From the NCBI RefSeq assembly GCF_014196805.1, contig NZ_JACIEI010000011.1, positions 1 through 64,000 on the forward strand: DNA of 64,000 bases, in the 5' to 3' direction. The position numbers and the translations under genes are program-made. Each line of letters begins with the position of its first letter. Within the stretch, counting starts at the first letter, position 1. This document shows, in pieces, positions 26,160 through 33,403 of this stretch. Source of the stretch: Sulfitobacter undariae (GTDB lineage Bacteria; Pseudomonadota; Alphaproteobacteria; Rhodobacterales; Rhodobacteraceae). The notes beneath the pieces were generated by a model, which saw only the letters and a program-made list of their open reading frames with translations, did no database searches and was not told the origin of the DNA.

Positions 26160-27086
26160 ATGCGGGAAATCGTAATCGGGGGCGCACAGCTGGGTGCCAT
26201 TCAGAAATCGGACAGCCGCGAAGCTGTTGTAGCACGTATGATTGCGCTGTTGTCACAGGCGGCGACAGCGGGCTGTGATCTGGTGGTTTTTCCAGAGTTG
26301 GCGTTAACCACATTTTTTCCACGTTGGTGGATGGAAGACGCTGACGAAGTAGAAACGTGGTTTGAAGCGGAAATGCCGAATGAGGCCACGCAGCCCTTGT
26401 TTGATGCGGCGAAGCAGCATGGCATCGCGATCACCTTTGGTTATGCGGAATCCACACCTGACGGCCATCACTACAACACGTCGATCTTGACGGATAAAGA
26501 AGGTAACATCGTGGGCAAATACCGTAAGGTACATCTGCCCGGCCATGTCGAGTTTGACACAGAGCGCGCATTTCAGCATCTTGAAAAACGCTATTTTGAA
26601 CCTGGCGATCTGGGGTTTCCTGTGTGGAAAAATCTGGATGCATGGATGGGCATGGCGATTTGCAATGACCGTCGTTGGCCTGAAATGTACCGTGAAATGG
26701 GGCTGCAGGGCGTTGAATTGATCACGCTTGGCTACAACACGCCTTCCGTCAACAGTCAGGATGGCAATGAAGGCTTGGCGCAGCGCCTGTATCATTCCGA
26801 ATTGTCGATGACAGCGGGGGCTTACCAAAATGCCTCTTGGGTCGTTGGGGTGGCCAAAGCCGGTGATGAGGATGGTCACCCGCTGATGGGCGGGTCGATA
26901 ATTGTAGATCCGAACGGATTTGTAGTGGCACGCGCCGAAACCGAAGAAGACGAGCTGATTGTACATGCTTGCGATATGGACATGTGCAATTTTGGTAAGA
27001 AAACAATTTTTGATTTCGCCCGCCATCGCCGAATTGAACACTATAGCCGCATCACGGGGCAAACTGGTGTCGTATACCCCAAGTAG
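26160..27086 (+). CDS. N-carbamoyl-D-amino-acid hydrolase (carbon-nitrogen hydrolase family)
   Basis: A 308-residue nitrilase-superfamily amidase that splits N-carbamoyl amino acids to amino acid, CO2 and ammonia. The catalytic triad is visible: Glu46 in VVFPELALTTFFPR, Lys123 in KYRKVHLPG and Cys168 in MAICNDRRWPE. These flanks, especially FFPRW and CNDRRWPE, are those of D-carbamoylases from Agrobacterium (about 304 residues, Glu47/Lys127/Cys172). It has GGGAG before its ATG. It is the natural partner of the D-hydantoinase on the minus arm. Stereospecificity is inferred from family resemblance. Confidence 0.9.
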   Translation: MREIVIGGAQLGAIQKSDSREAVVARMIALLSQAATAGCDLVVFPELALTTFFPRWWMEDADEVETWFEAEMPNEATQPLFDAAKQHGIAITFGYAESTPDGHHYNTSILTDKEGNIVGKYRKVHLPGHVEFDTERAFQHLEKRYFEPGDLGFPVWKNLDAWMGMAICNDRRWPEMYREMGLQGVELITLGYNTPSVNSQDGNEGLAQRLYHSELSMTAGAYQNASWVVGVAKAGDEDGHPLMGGSIIVDPNGFVVARAETEEDELIVHACDMDMCNFGKKTIFDFARHRRIEHYSRITGQTGVVYPK

Positions 27087-27120
27087 GGGGCATGGACGAT
27101 TTATCCTAAAGGAGAATGAC

Positions 27121-28053
27121 ATGAGTAATCTCATCCACCGAAATTCTGATGGTGTGTTTATCATCGCTGCAACGCCGTTTGATGAAAGTGGCGCGATTGA
27201 TTTTGACAGCGCGGATAAGATGGTCGATTTTTATCTGGAAACAGGCGTAAGCGGCCTGACCATTCTGGGTATTATGGGCGAAGCCCCTAAAATGGCAGGA
27301 GATGAAGCCGAAAGCTTTGCCCGCCATGTGATCAAACGCGTGAACGGCCGTGTCCCTGTCGTTGTGGGAGTATCTGCGGCTGGGCTCGACAACATGGCGC
27401 GGCTCAGTGCTGCCTCCATGGATGCGGGAGCAGGCGGCGTTATGGTCGCTCCGCAGCCGGGGATGATCACCGAAGCAAAACTCAAATCCTACATGGCGCA
27501 GGTTTGCGAGGCGGTTGGCGAGACGCCAATTTGTTTCCAGGACTATCCGCAGACGACGGGTGTACAGGTCTCGGTAGAGACAATCATCGGGTTGACGGTG
27601 GATCATCCGCAAATTGTGATGTTAAAACATGAGGATTGGCCGGGACTGACCAAGTTGAGCCGTGTTCGGGCGGAAACTGACACAGGTGATGTGCCGCGCA
27701 TGTCGATCCTGACGGGCAACTCGGCGCTGTTTCTGGCGCAAGAAATGCAGCGCGGCGCAGATGGGGCCATGACGGGTTTTGCCTATCCCGAAATGCTGGT
27801 GCAAGTTGTCGCACGCCATCAGGCAGGCGATGTCGACGGGGCGGAAGACCTGTTTGACGCCTATCTGCCAATGGTACGCTATGAGCAACAGTTGGGCCTT
27901 GGGCTTGCGATCCGGAAAGAAGTGCTGCGGCGTCGCGGTGTGATCGCCAGCAGCAAGGTACGAGCCCCAGGTCCGGCGATGAACGCCCGCGACATGGAGG
28001 AATTGACGCGTTTAATGTCGCGTCTGGATAAACGACTGAAAGAACTGAGCTAA
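27121..28053 (+). CDS. Dihydrodipicolinate synthase / N-acetylneuraminate lyase family protein
   Basis: A 310-residue class I aldolase of the DapA family. The Schiff-base Lys169 (QIVMLKHEDWPG) and the conserved Tyr142 (CFQDYPQ) are present; the usual GTTGE is GIMGE, so the carboxylate-binding site differs from true DapA. Such paralogues cleave or form 2-oxo acids through pyruvate enamine chemistry. In this cluster it could cleave the oxo acid left after oxidative deamination. AAGGAG precedes the ATG at 27121. It overlaps the SDR start as TAATG. Confidence 0.88.
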   Translation: MSNLIHRNSDGVFIIAATPFDESGAIDFDSADKMVDFYLETGVSGLTILGIMGEAPKMAGDEAESFARHVIKRVNGRVPVVVGVSAAGLDNMARLSAASMDAGAGGVMVAPQPGMITEAKLKSYMAQVCEAVGETPICFQDYPQTTGVQVSVETIIGLTVDHPQIVMLKHEDWPGLTKLSRVRAETDTGDVPRMSILTGNSALFLAQEMQRGADGAMTGFAYPEMLVQVVARHQAGDVDGAEDLFDAYLPMVRYEQQLGLGLAIRKEVLRRRGVIASSKVRAPGPAMNARDMEELTRLMSRLDKRLKELS

Positions 28054-28841
28054 TGGATTTTGGATTAACTGGAAAACGGGCATTGGTGATGTCTTCATCG
28101 CGGGGGCTTGGTTTGGGCTGCGCACAAATGCTGGCTGCAGAAGGTGTGCATGTGCTGCTGACGGGACGTTCCTCTGACAAATTGGCGCAAGCCGCGGCAG
28201 AGATCACCGCCAAAGGAAAAGGCAAAGCCGACTACGTTGTTTGCGATTTGACGGATAGCGGTGCTGTCGACACATTGGCAAATGCTGCTGCCGAGGTCTT
28301 AGGCGGCGTCGATATTCTAGTGAACAACACAGGTGGCCCCCCTCCGGGCCGGATGGTGGACGCAGATGTTTCCGTGCTAGCGGCGCAATTCGATACAATG
28401 GTTCTCAATGTGATTGCCCTGACCGCACGGCTTTTGCCCGCGATGCAGGCGCAAAAATGGGGGCGTGTAATTACACTTGGATCTTCGGGTGTGATACAGC
28501 CGATCCCGAACCTTGGCCTGTCTAACGCGCTGCGCTCTGCTTTGGTGGGGTGGTCGAAATCATTGTCCAACGATGTGGCGGCCGACGGTGTGACCGTGAA
28601 CATGCTGTTGCCGGGCCGGATTCATACGGAACGTGTAGACGAGTTGGACGGTGCGGCGGCAAAGCGCACCGGCAAGTCGCTGGATGACACACGCAGCGCG
28701 TCACGGGCTACAATTCCCGCAGGTCGCTATGGTACCGTTGAAGAATTCGCATCGGTTTGCGCGTTTCTCGCCTCGGCCAATGCCAGTTATGTCACGGGCG
28801 GGCTGATCCGGTGTGACGGCGGCGCAATCAAGTCCGTGTGA
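28053..28841 (+). CDS. SDR-family protein with an altered catalytic Tyr-Lys pair
   Basis: A 262-residue Rossmann protein of the short-chain dehydrogenase family. The cofactor loop reads SSSRGLGLG (residues 14-22), then NNTGGPPPG (91-99), and a C-terminal YVTGGLIRCDGG. After the conserved Ser144/Ser145 (LGSSGVIQP), the expected YxxxK is replaced by Ser157-xxx-Arg161 in NLGLSNALRSA. A subgroup of SDRs with NTGGPxPG and an LSNxxR segment exists, so this is a family trait rather than damage. It probably binds NAD(P)H, but its chemistry is uncertain. Translationally coupled to the DapA-like lyase. Confidence 0.85.
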   Translation: MDFGLTGKRALVMSSSRGLGLGCAQMLAAEGVHVLLTGRSSDKLAQAAAEITAKGKGKADYVVCDLTDSGAVDTLANAAAEVLGGVDILVNNTGGPPPGRMVDADVSVLAAQFDTMVLNVIALTARLLPAMQAQKWGRVITLGSSGVIQPIPNLGLSNALRSALVGWSKSLSNDVAADGVTVNMLLPGRIHTERVDELDGAAAKRTGKSLDDTRSASRATIPAGRYGTVEEFASVCAFLASANASYVTGGLIRCDGGAIKSV

Positions 28842-28915
28842 TTTTTTGATAATATAGATAAATAGGGCCGACGCAAATTGACCCTGTTCCATACCTCCAT
28901 AGAAAGAAGCACCAT

Positions 28916-29572
28916 ATGAGCGGTCCCATTGTCGTGATTAACCCTAACTCCAACCAAGCGGTGACAGACGGGCTGGACCGTGCGCTGGCCCCTTTTCGCT
29001 TGGATGGGGGGCCGGAAATCAAATGCGTCACGCTGGCAGAAGGCCCGTTTGGCGTTGAGAGCCAAGTCCATTCTGATCAAGTGGTTTTACCACTGGTCAA
29101 TCTTCTGGGTCAGCATCCCGATGCCTCGGCCTTTGTGATTGCATGCTATTCCGATCCCGGTATTGATGCCTGCCGTTCGGTATCCCCTGTGCCTGTTTTT
29201 GGTATTCAAGAAAGCGGTGTTCTTACAGCGTTGAGCCGCGCAGATAGGATCGGGATTGTTGCGATCTCTGGCGCATCCGAGAAGCGCCACCGCCTGTACA
29301 TGCGCCGCATGGGCATTTCAGATCGTATTGCGGGCGAGCGGGCGTTGAACATTACAGTAGACGAATCCGCGCGCGGCAGCGGTACTTTTGCGCGGTTGCA
29401 GGAAATCGGTAATCGCCTAATAGAAGACGGTGCCGAGGCGTTGGTGCTAGGCTGTGCAGGAATGGCGCTACATCGCGCACCGTTGGAGGCTGAACTGGGT
29501 ATTCCTGTCATCGATCCAACGCAGGCAGCGGTCACTGCGGCATTAGGGGCAGTCCTGGCCAAACGCTTTTAG
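28916..29572 (+). CDS. Asp/Glu/hydantoin racemase family protein
   Basis: A 218-residue cofactor-independent racemase. The paired catalytic cysteines are Cys77 (FVIACYSDPG) and Cys180 (LVLGCAGMA), and the family start IVVINPNSNQAVTDGL is intact. With hydantoinase and D-carbamoylase in the same locus, hydantoin racemization is the likely role, feeding both isomers to a stereoselective enzyme. Allantoin racemase is an alternative within the family. It is the last gene of the plus arm, 74 bases after the SDR gene. Confidence 0.88.
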   Translation: MSGPIVVINPNSNQAVTDGLDRALAPFRLDGGPEIKCVTLAEGPFGVESQVHSDQVVLPLVNLLGQHPDASAFVIACYSDPGIDACRSVSPVPVFGIQESGVLTALSRADRIGIVAISGASEKRHRLYMRRMGISDRIAGERALNITVDESARGSGTFARLQEIGNRLIEDGAEALVLGCAGMALHRAPLEAELGIPVIDPTQAAVTAALGAVLAKRF

Positions 29573-29793
29573 GATAAAACTGCTTTCTGAGGAATCGGCA
29601 TATTCCTTGAGGGTATCACACCACCGCAAGCCATTGCGGTTAAGAAGAATTGGAGGGGGGCATAACTGCCTTGCTTGGTTACAGAGCCAGATGAGGGTGG
29701 CTATCACTCATTTGACTTGAGCCTGATTAGGTAGCTTGAACCCTATCCATTCAAGGGTAATTTTTGCTGATCTTTACAAGGTGTCAAAGCGTC

Positions 29794-29830
29794 TGCGATT
29801 TAGAAGTTTAGCCCATTCTTCTAAATCGCA
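29794..29830. repeat. Perfect 13-bp inverted repeat
   Basis: TGCGATTTAGAAG (29794-29806) and CTTCTAAATCGCA (29818-29830) with an 11-base loop, in the gene-free distal end of the island. No T-run follows. It may be a terminator, a recombinase-binding site or the trace of a small mobile repeat. Confidence 0.7.
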
Positions 29831-29896
29831 ATTAACGTCATTATTCAAATTTGGGGGGTATTCAGTGGCGTCCTATTTGTGCGGGGCAAGACTTCC

Positions 29897-29927
29897 AAAG
29901 GGGCGGCTTTCAAGCCTGCGCCCCTTT
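29897..29927. terminator. GC-rich hairpin near the island end
   Basis: AAAGGGGCG (29897-29905) and CGCCCCTTT (29919-29927) form a perfect 9-bp stem with a 13-base loop. The A and T ends give a partial U-tract on either strand, so it could be a bidirectional terminator. Confidence 0.5.
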
Positions 29928-30015
29928 ATGCTTTCGTCTGGTACCGTCCATACGCCATCCCGATCTCGCTGAATTGTGCTCTCCGCGAGGAATCGTCACG
30001 AGTTGCCGCAATCGC

Positions 30016-30284
30016 CATTTTCTCGAATGTGGGATTGTTGCGGTTTTCGGTTTCTTCGTCCCTGATACGCTGGGGCTCTGTGATAGGGTCCAGACCATCG
30101 GCCAGCACGGCAATCCATTGAGCGCGGGCCTTTTGGGCCGCAGCGGGTGAAACATCAGGCATCGCTTCCATCCCTATTGCGCGCCGCCTGCCGTTCAGTG
30201 AATATCTAAACGTCCATTTTCCGCGCCGGTTTCAGTTTTCTCAAGTATCAGCCCCCCACCTAGCCCCCCATTTGGGCGTTGATA
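30016..30284 (-). pseudogene. Tyrosine integrase, truncated and frameshifted N-terminal relic
   Basis: On the minus strand one frame reads GGGLILEKTETGA. Then, after a shift of one base near 30223, another frame reads KWTFRYSLNGRRRAIGME and continues PDVSPAAAQKARAQW and LADGLDPITEPQRIRDEE to NNPTFEKM, ending at 30016. This is the arm-binding (DUF4102-like) N-terminus of island and phage integrases. The core-binding domain and the catalytic R-H-R-Y domain are missing. The intact gene would have read inward from the distal attachment repeat 105 bases away. It is the footprint of the enzyme that inserted the island. Confidence 0.8.
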
Positions 30285-30389
30285 TAGCGAAACAAGTTGC
30301 AACACGCTGCCACAACCGAATGTTGCTGCGTGCAGCAAGATATAGATATTATTTCAACAAGAAACATGTAGCAACTGCTACATAGTTCT

Positions 30390-30403
30390 CCCCGCCCGCA
30401 CCA
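30390..30403 (+). repeat. Island attachment repeat, distal copy
   Basis: CCCCGCCCGCACCA, exact copy of the tRNA-Leu 3' end at 11808-11821. It should be the original chromosomal 3' end displaced by integration, so native sequence resumes at 30404. Between 30404 and nadV (30652) I see no convincing gene. Confidence 0.82.
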
Positions 30404-30652
30404 AGGCTTTGGCTGAAAGGCCATATTTCATTAACTGACTAGCACTGGCGTTGTTGTGCTGGGTACACTTTGGGGCGCAACCGATGACGTTGAGAGTGAG
30501 GTCTATGGATACATGTGACGAAATCCATGATCGGCGTTCTGGCGATGATCTGGCTGGCCATTATCAATTCATGGAATGAACGAGAGCATGGTGCGGCGAT
30601 TTTGCTTGGGTCAGCCGCCACAGCAGGGCGCGGCGGCTGACTGTTCTAGGGC

Positions 30653-32092
30653 TTAGCTGGCGGTCGGCCATGCCCGTCTGCGGATGTCCTCAAAGCGGTG
30701 CAGTACCAATATCCGGCCGTCGCGAAAGACGGGCACAAGCGCATCTGCGCCTTTGGGGATATTGGCCGCAGGGCGGGCGACCAAGCTGCCGCTATCGCTG
30801 CGCATGGCCCCTTGTATGCCTTTGCGAGAGGTTTTGGAGTCGTTGGCGGTTACCGGATCTTTGAACACGTCATACCACACGCCGTTGCGATACAGCGCCG
30901 AGGCCTTCATTGCGTAGCCAAAGCTGTCACGGTCTAGCTTTTGCAGCAACCCGCCGCCCATACCAAAGGCGATGTTCCCGATGGCAAGGCCGCGTTGCAT
31001 CATGGCCTGCATGATGTCGACAATCGAGTGACGGTTCACACCGTCGCCTTGGATCACGCGGACCTTTTCATGCAGCAGGCGGTAACCTTGTGCAGTGGTG
31101 CTATAGCCGAACTTGGCCATCAATGCTTCGATCACGTCAGGCACAATCTGTATCGGATCACCACTGTCTGGGCGCACCACCAGCACGCCGTCGCGTGCCA
31201 GAACATCGTTGCGCAGTTCGCCGCCCCAATAGTCGCGCACGGCCCGCATGAGGTCATAGCTGTCACTGACGCAGGCGATGATGCCTGAAGGATTGGCCTG
31301 CATGAAACGCCGCATTTGATCCATCTCGCCATTCGGCCCTGCGGCAGTCATGGTCGAGTGTTCGGAGGCAGGGATGGAGAAACCAGCCATATCCGCGCCG
31401 TAGTAATTACGCGCATAGACCAGCGCCGCCACAGTATCGGTGCCTTGGGCGTTCACCAAATGCGCGGCCCCGCCGATGGCTGCGGCCTCAAAGCTGGCCG
31501 CGCCGCGCGCACCGAAATCATGTAGTTTAAACTCCGCCCCCTCGGCGCTGCCATCAGTCACGATCATCGCGGCGCGGATGGATTTCATCACGCCATAAGA
31601 CAGGCTGCACACGGTAGAGGCATACCAAACCGCGCGCAGCAGGCGGGTTTCCAGATAGGAGACCAGCCAGAAACAGGCGGGGTCGGTGTTCTGGATGCGC
31701 AATTGCGGCACCGCAACAGGGGCAATAGTACCCTCAGGCAAAGCCTCAATCAGGACGGGCAGGCGGCCTTGGTGGGCGTCGATGATGTGCTGCCAGCCCG
31801 CAATATAGATGTCAAAGCCGTGGGCCTTTAAAAACGGGGTTGCTTCATCCAGCATTGCTTGGGTCACGACGCAGCCCGCCAGTTTCGCCAATTCCATTTG
31901 CAGGCCAAAGAACACCACCTTATCCATATCACCCCACGCGCGGCGCGGCTCTATGTAAGATGACACATATTCAGTGCCCTCAGGGTATTGGCTGTAGTGA
32001 GAAAGTTTGTAGCTGTCGGTGTCATAGATCAGATTGTTGACGTCGATCGCGTTTTCAAACAGCGCCGCAGCGCGTTGGTTTTGAATGGTCAT
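30653..32092 (-). CDS. nadV: Nicotinamide phosphoribosyltransferase
   Basis: A 479-residue enzyme joining nicotinamide to PRPP to make NMN. Diagnostic segments of the NAMPT/NadV group are NNLIYDTDSYKLSHYSQYP at the N-terminus, the Arg-containing SYIEPRR, the active-site HDFGARGAASFEAAAIGG, SIPASEHSTM and VVRPDSGDP. The long N-terminus with DSYK and a length near 480 distinguish it from PncB. The start at 32092 has AGGA upstream. Together with the NMN adenylyltransferase gene upstream it makes a two-step NAD salvage route that avoids nicotinamide deamidation. Confidence 0.93.
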   Translation of the reverse strand: MTIQNQRAAALFENAIDVNNLIYDTDSYKLSHYSQYPEGTEYVSSYIEPRRAWGDMDKVVFFGLQMELAKLAGCVVTQAMLDEATPFLKAHGFDIYIAGWQHIIDAHQGRLPVLIEALPEGTIAPVAVPQLRIQNTDPACFWLVSYLETRLLRAVWYASTVCSLSYGVMKSIRAAMIVTDGSAEGAEFKLHDFGARGAASFEAAAIGGAAHLVNAQGTDTVAALVYARNYYGADMAGFSIPASEHSTMTAAGPNGEMDQMRRFMQANPSGIIACVSDSYDLMRAVRDYWGGELRNDVLARDGVLVVRPDSGDPIQIVPDVIEALMAKFGYSTTAQGYRLLHEKVRVIQGDGVNRHSIVDIMQAMMQRGLAIGNIAFGMGGGLLQKLDRDSFGYAMKASALYRNGVWYDVFKDPVTANDSKTSRKGIQGAMRSDSGSLVARPAANIPKGADALVPVFRDGRILVLHRFEDIRRRAWPTAS

Positions 32093-32142
32093 TGTCCTGT
32101 TCCTCCTCGGATTTGGACGGATTTTCAATCTGCGGACCTCCC

Positions 32143-32155
32143 GCAAATCATTTGC
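32143..32155. promoter_or_regulatory. Palindrome between nadM and nadV
   Basis: GCAAATCATTTGC is a perfect 13-base palindrome (6+1+6) in the 113-bp gap between the two NAD salvage genes, about 50 bases upstream of the nadV start. It may be an operator for an internal promoter of nadV. No regulator gene lies next to it. Confidence 0.4.
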
Positions 32156-32205
32156 ACACGGATATGCTCCGTGCCGGCAATCCTGCCTGTTAGGGCGGTA
32201 TCTGG

Positions 32206-33303
32206 TTAGTCTTGTGCCATCAGGATCGAGGCGTAGGCAAAGGGTACTTCGGGCACCAATGCGTGGATGATGTCAAAGTGATCCTCGAACAGCGTGTCAG
32301 GGGTGATCTCGGTGATCGGCACCCAACGTGCGGTGGCGGCATCGCTACCGGATTTCACTTTCTCCAGCTTGGCGCGGTCTTGCAGGTCAAAGACAAATGC
32401 TTCGGTCCGTACCCAGCCCTTTTCTGATCGCTCGGGGTGGTCAAACACTCTGCGCTCGCGCAGACGGCCCAGCATGGCGCCTTTTGGCATGTCCAAACCC
32501 GCTTCTTCATAAAGCTCACGGATCGCCGCCTCTAGCGCGGTTTCACCCGGATCAATGTGCCCGCCCGGCAGCGCCCAGAGCCCTTTGCCCGGTTGCGCGG
32601 CACGTTCTACCAGCAATACATGTCCAGATTGCACCACAACTGCATCAGCCGTGTTGACGGGAATGGCATAGCCATAGACCTGCTCGGCAGCTTTTGTGCG
32701 TTCCTGATACTTGGCAACAAATGCCCCTTCTACGCGGATGGTATCGACGGCATCGGGGTTGGCGGCGATCCAGTCCATCACAGGCGCAACCTGCGCCGCG
32801 CCAAACCGTTGTGCCATCTCATCCGCATCCCCAAAGAACAGGCCAGTGCGCAAGTCAGTGGCGTTCAGGACTATGCCATCATGGCATTTTGGCGATGCAT
32901 CGAGCATTTTCCATGTCGGGAACCAGCCCAGATAACGCGAGGATTTATCTTTCTCAAAACCTGTCAGGACCACTTGGGTTGTCGCAGGGTCCAGCCCCGC
33001 TTTGCGCATATGTGCCATCACGGCAGTGCGCACATTTGTGGTCCATGCACGGTCATTATAAAGGGTATCAACCAGCGGCAAAGTGGCCACAGGTTTATTC
33101 AAATCCGCTGTACCCGCCATGATAAAGGCGCGGCGTTCTGCATATGTGAAGGGGTTTTTCCAACTGCGCGGACGGTAGGAACTGCCGACCAGCAACAATG
33201 CGCTATCCGCAACCTCAAGGGCGCGTTCGACAACGTCCAAATGTCCAAGGTGGAAGGGTTGGAAACGGCCGATAAATACAGCCAGAGTCTGATTGGTTTT
33301 CAT
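32206..33303 (-). CDS. nadM: Bifunctional NMN adenylyltransferase / Nudix hydrolase
   Basis: A 365-residue fusion. The N-terminal nucleotidyltransferase (about 1-190) has VFIGRFQPFHLGHLDVV and the ISTR-like loop replaced by SSRYLG, making NAD from NMN and ATP. The C-terminal Nudix domain (about 210-350) has the box GGHIDPGETALEAAIRELYE then EAG, which hydrolyses ADP-ribose or related nucleotides. This architecture is known from cyanobacteria and proteobacteria next to nadV. The start at 33303 has GGAGG ten bases upstream. Probably the first gene of a nadM-nadV operon. Confidence 0.93.
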   Translation of the reverse strand: MKTNQTLAVFIGRFQPFHLGHLDVVERALEVADSALLLVGSSYRPRSWKNPFTYAERRAFIMAGTADLNKPVATLPLVDTLYNDRAWTTNVRTAVMAHMRKAGLDPATTQVVLTGFEKDKSSRYLGWFPTWKMLDASPKCHDGIVLNATDLRTGLFFGDADEMAQRFGAAQVAPVMDWIAANPDAVDTIRVEGAFVAKYQERTKAAEQVYGYAIPVNTADAVVVQSGHVLLVERAAQPGKGLWALPGGHIDPGETALEAAIRELYEEAGLDMPKGAMLGRLRERRVFDHPERSEKGWVRTEAFVFDLQDRAKLEKVKSGSDAATARWVPITEITPDTLFEDHFDIIHALVPEVPFAYASILMAQD

Positions 33304-33403
33304 AACGTGCGTCCTCCGCAGCGATTTTGTCACCGAGACCTCCTCGGTAAATTAAACCTAGAGCGAAGATGTCAGTCGATCAATTGCTTATTTTGCAAGG
33401 TCG

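Larger units (their letters stand above)
29573..30015. other. Non-coding distal end of the island
   Basis: No gene is visible. The stretch holds three hairpins: a short one after the racemase gene (AGGAAT/ATTCCT near 29590-29606), a perfect 13-bp inverted repeat at 29794-29830 and a 9-bp GC-rich stem at 29897-29927. Overlapping short frames are Ser/Arg rich and look spurious. The sequence replaces what should be the body of the integrase gene. Confidence 0.55.
11808..30403. mobile_element. Genomic island integrated at tRNA-Leu(UAA)
   Basis: The 18.6-kb segment between two copies of the 14-bp tRNA-Leu 3' end contains a single coherent catabolic locus and, just inside the distal copy, a broken tyrosine integrase gene. 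Integration into tRNA 3' ends with regeneration of the tRNA and an integrase at one edge is the standard pattern of integrative islands. The flanking genes (putR before, nadV after) are housekeeping. I see no conjugation or phage structural genes, and the integrase relic means the element is probably fixed. The boundaries are seen directly; the mode of acquisition is inferred. Confidence 0.82.

Noticed and set aside
29794-29830. Inverted repeat containing TTTAGAA and TTCTAAA read as an Irr box
   Set aside because: The half sites are 13 bases apart instead of 3, so it is not an ICE motif.
30515-30640. Short frame (42 codons, GTG start) with one hydrophobic segment, reading MIGVLAMIWLAIIN
   Set aside because: Could be a small membrane peptide, but lacks a ribosome binding site and lies at a disrupted island junction; not supported enough to call.
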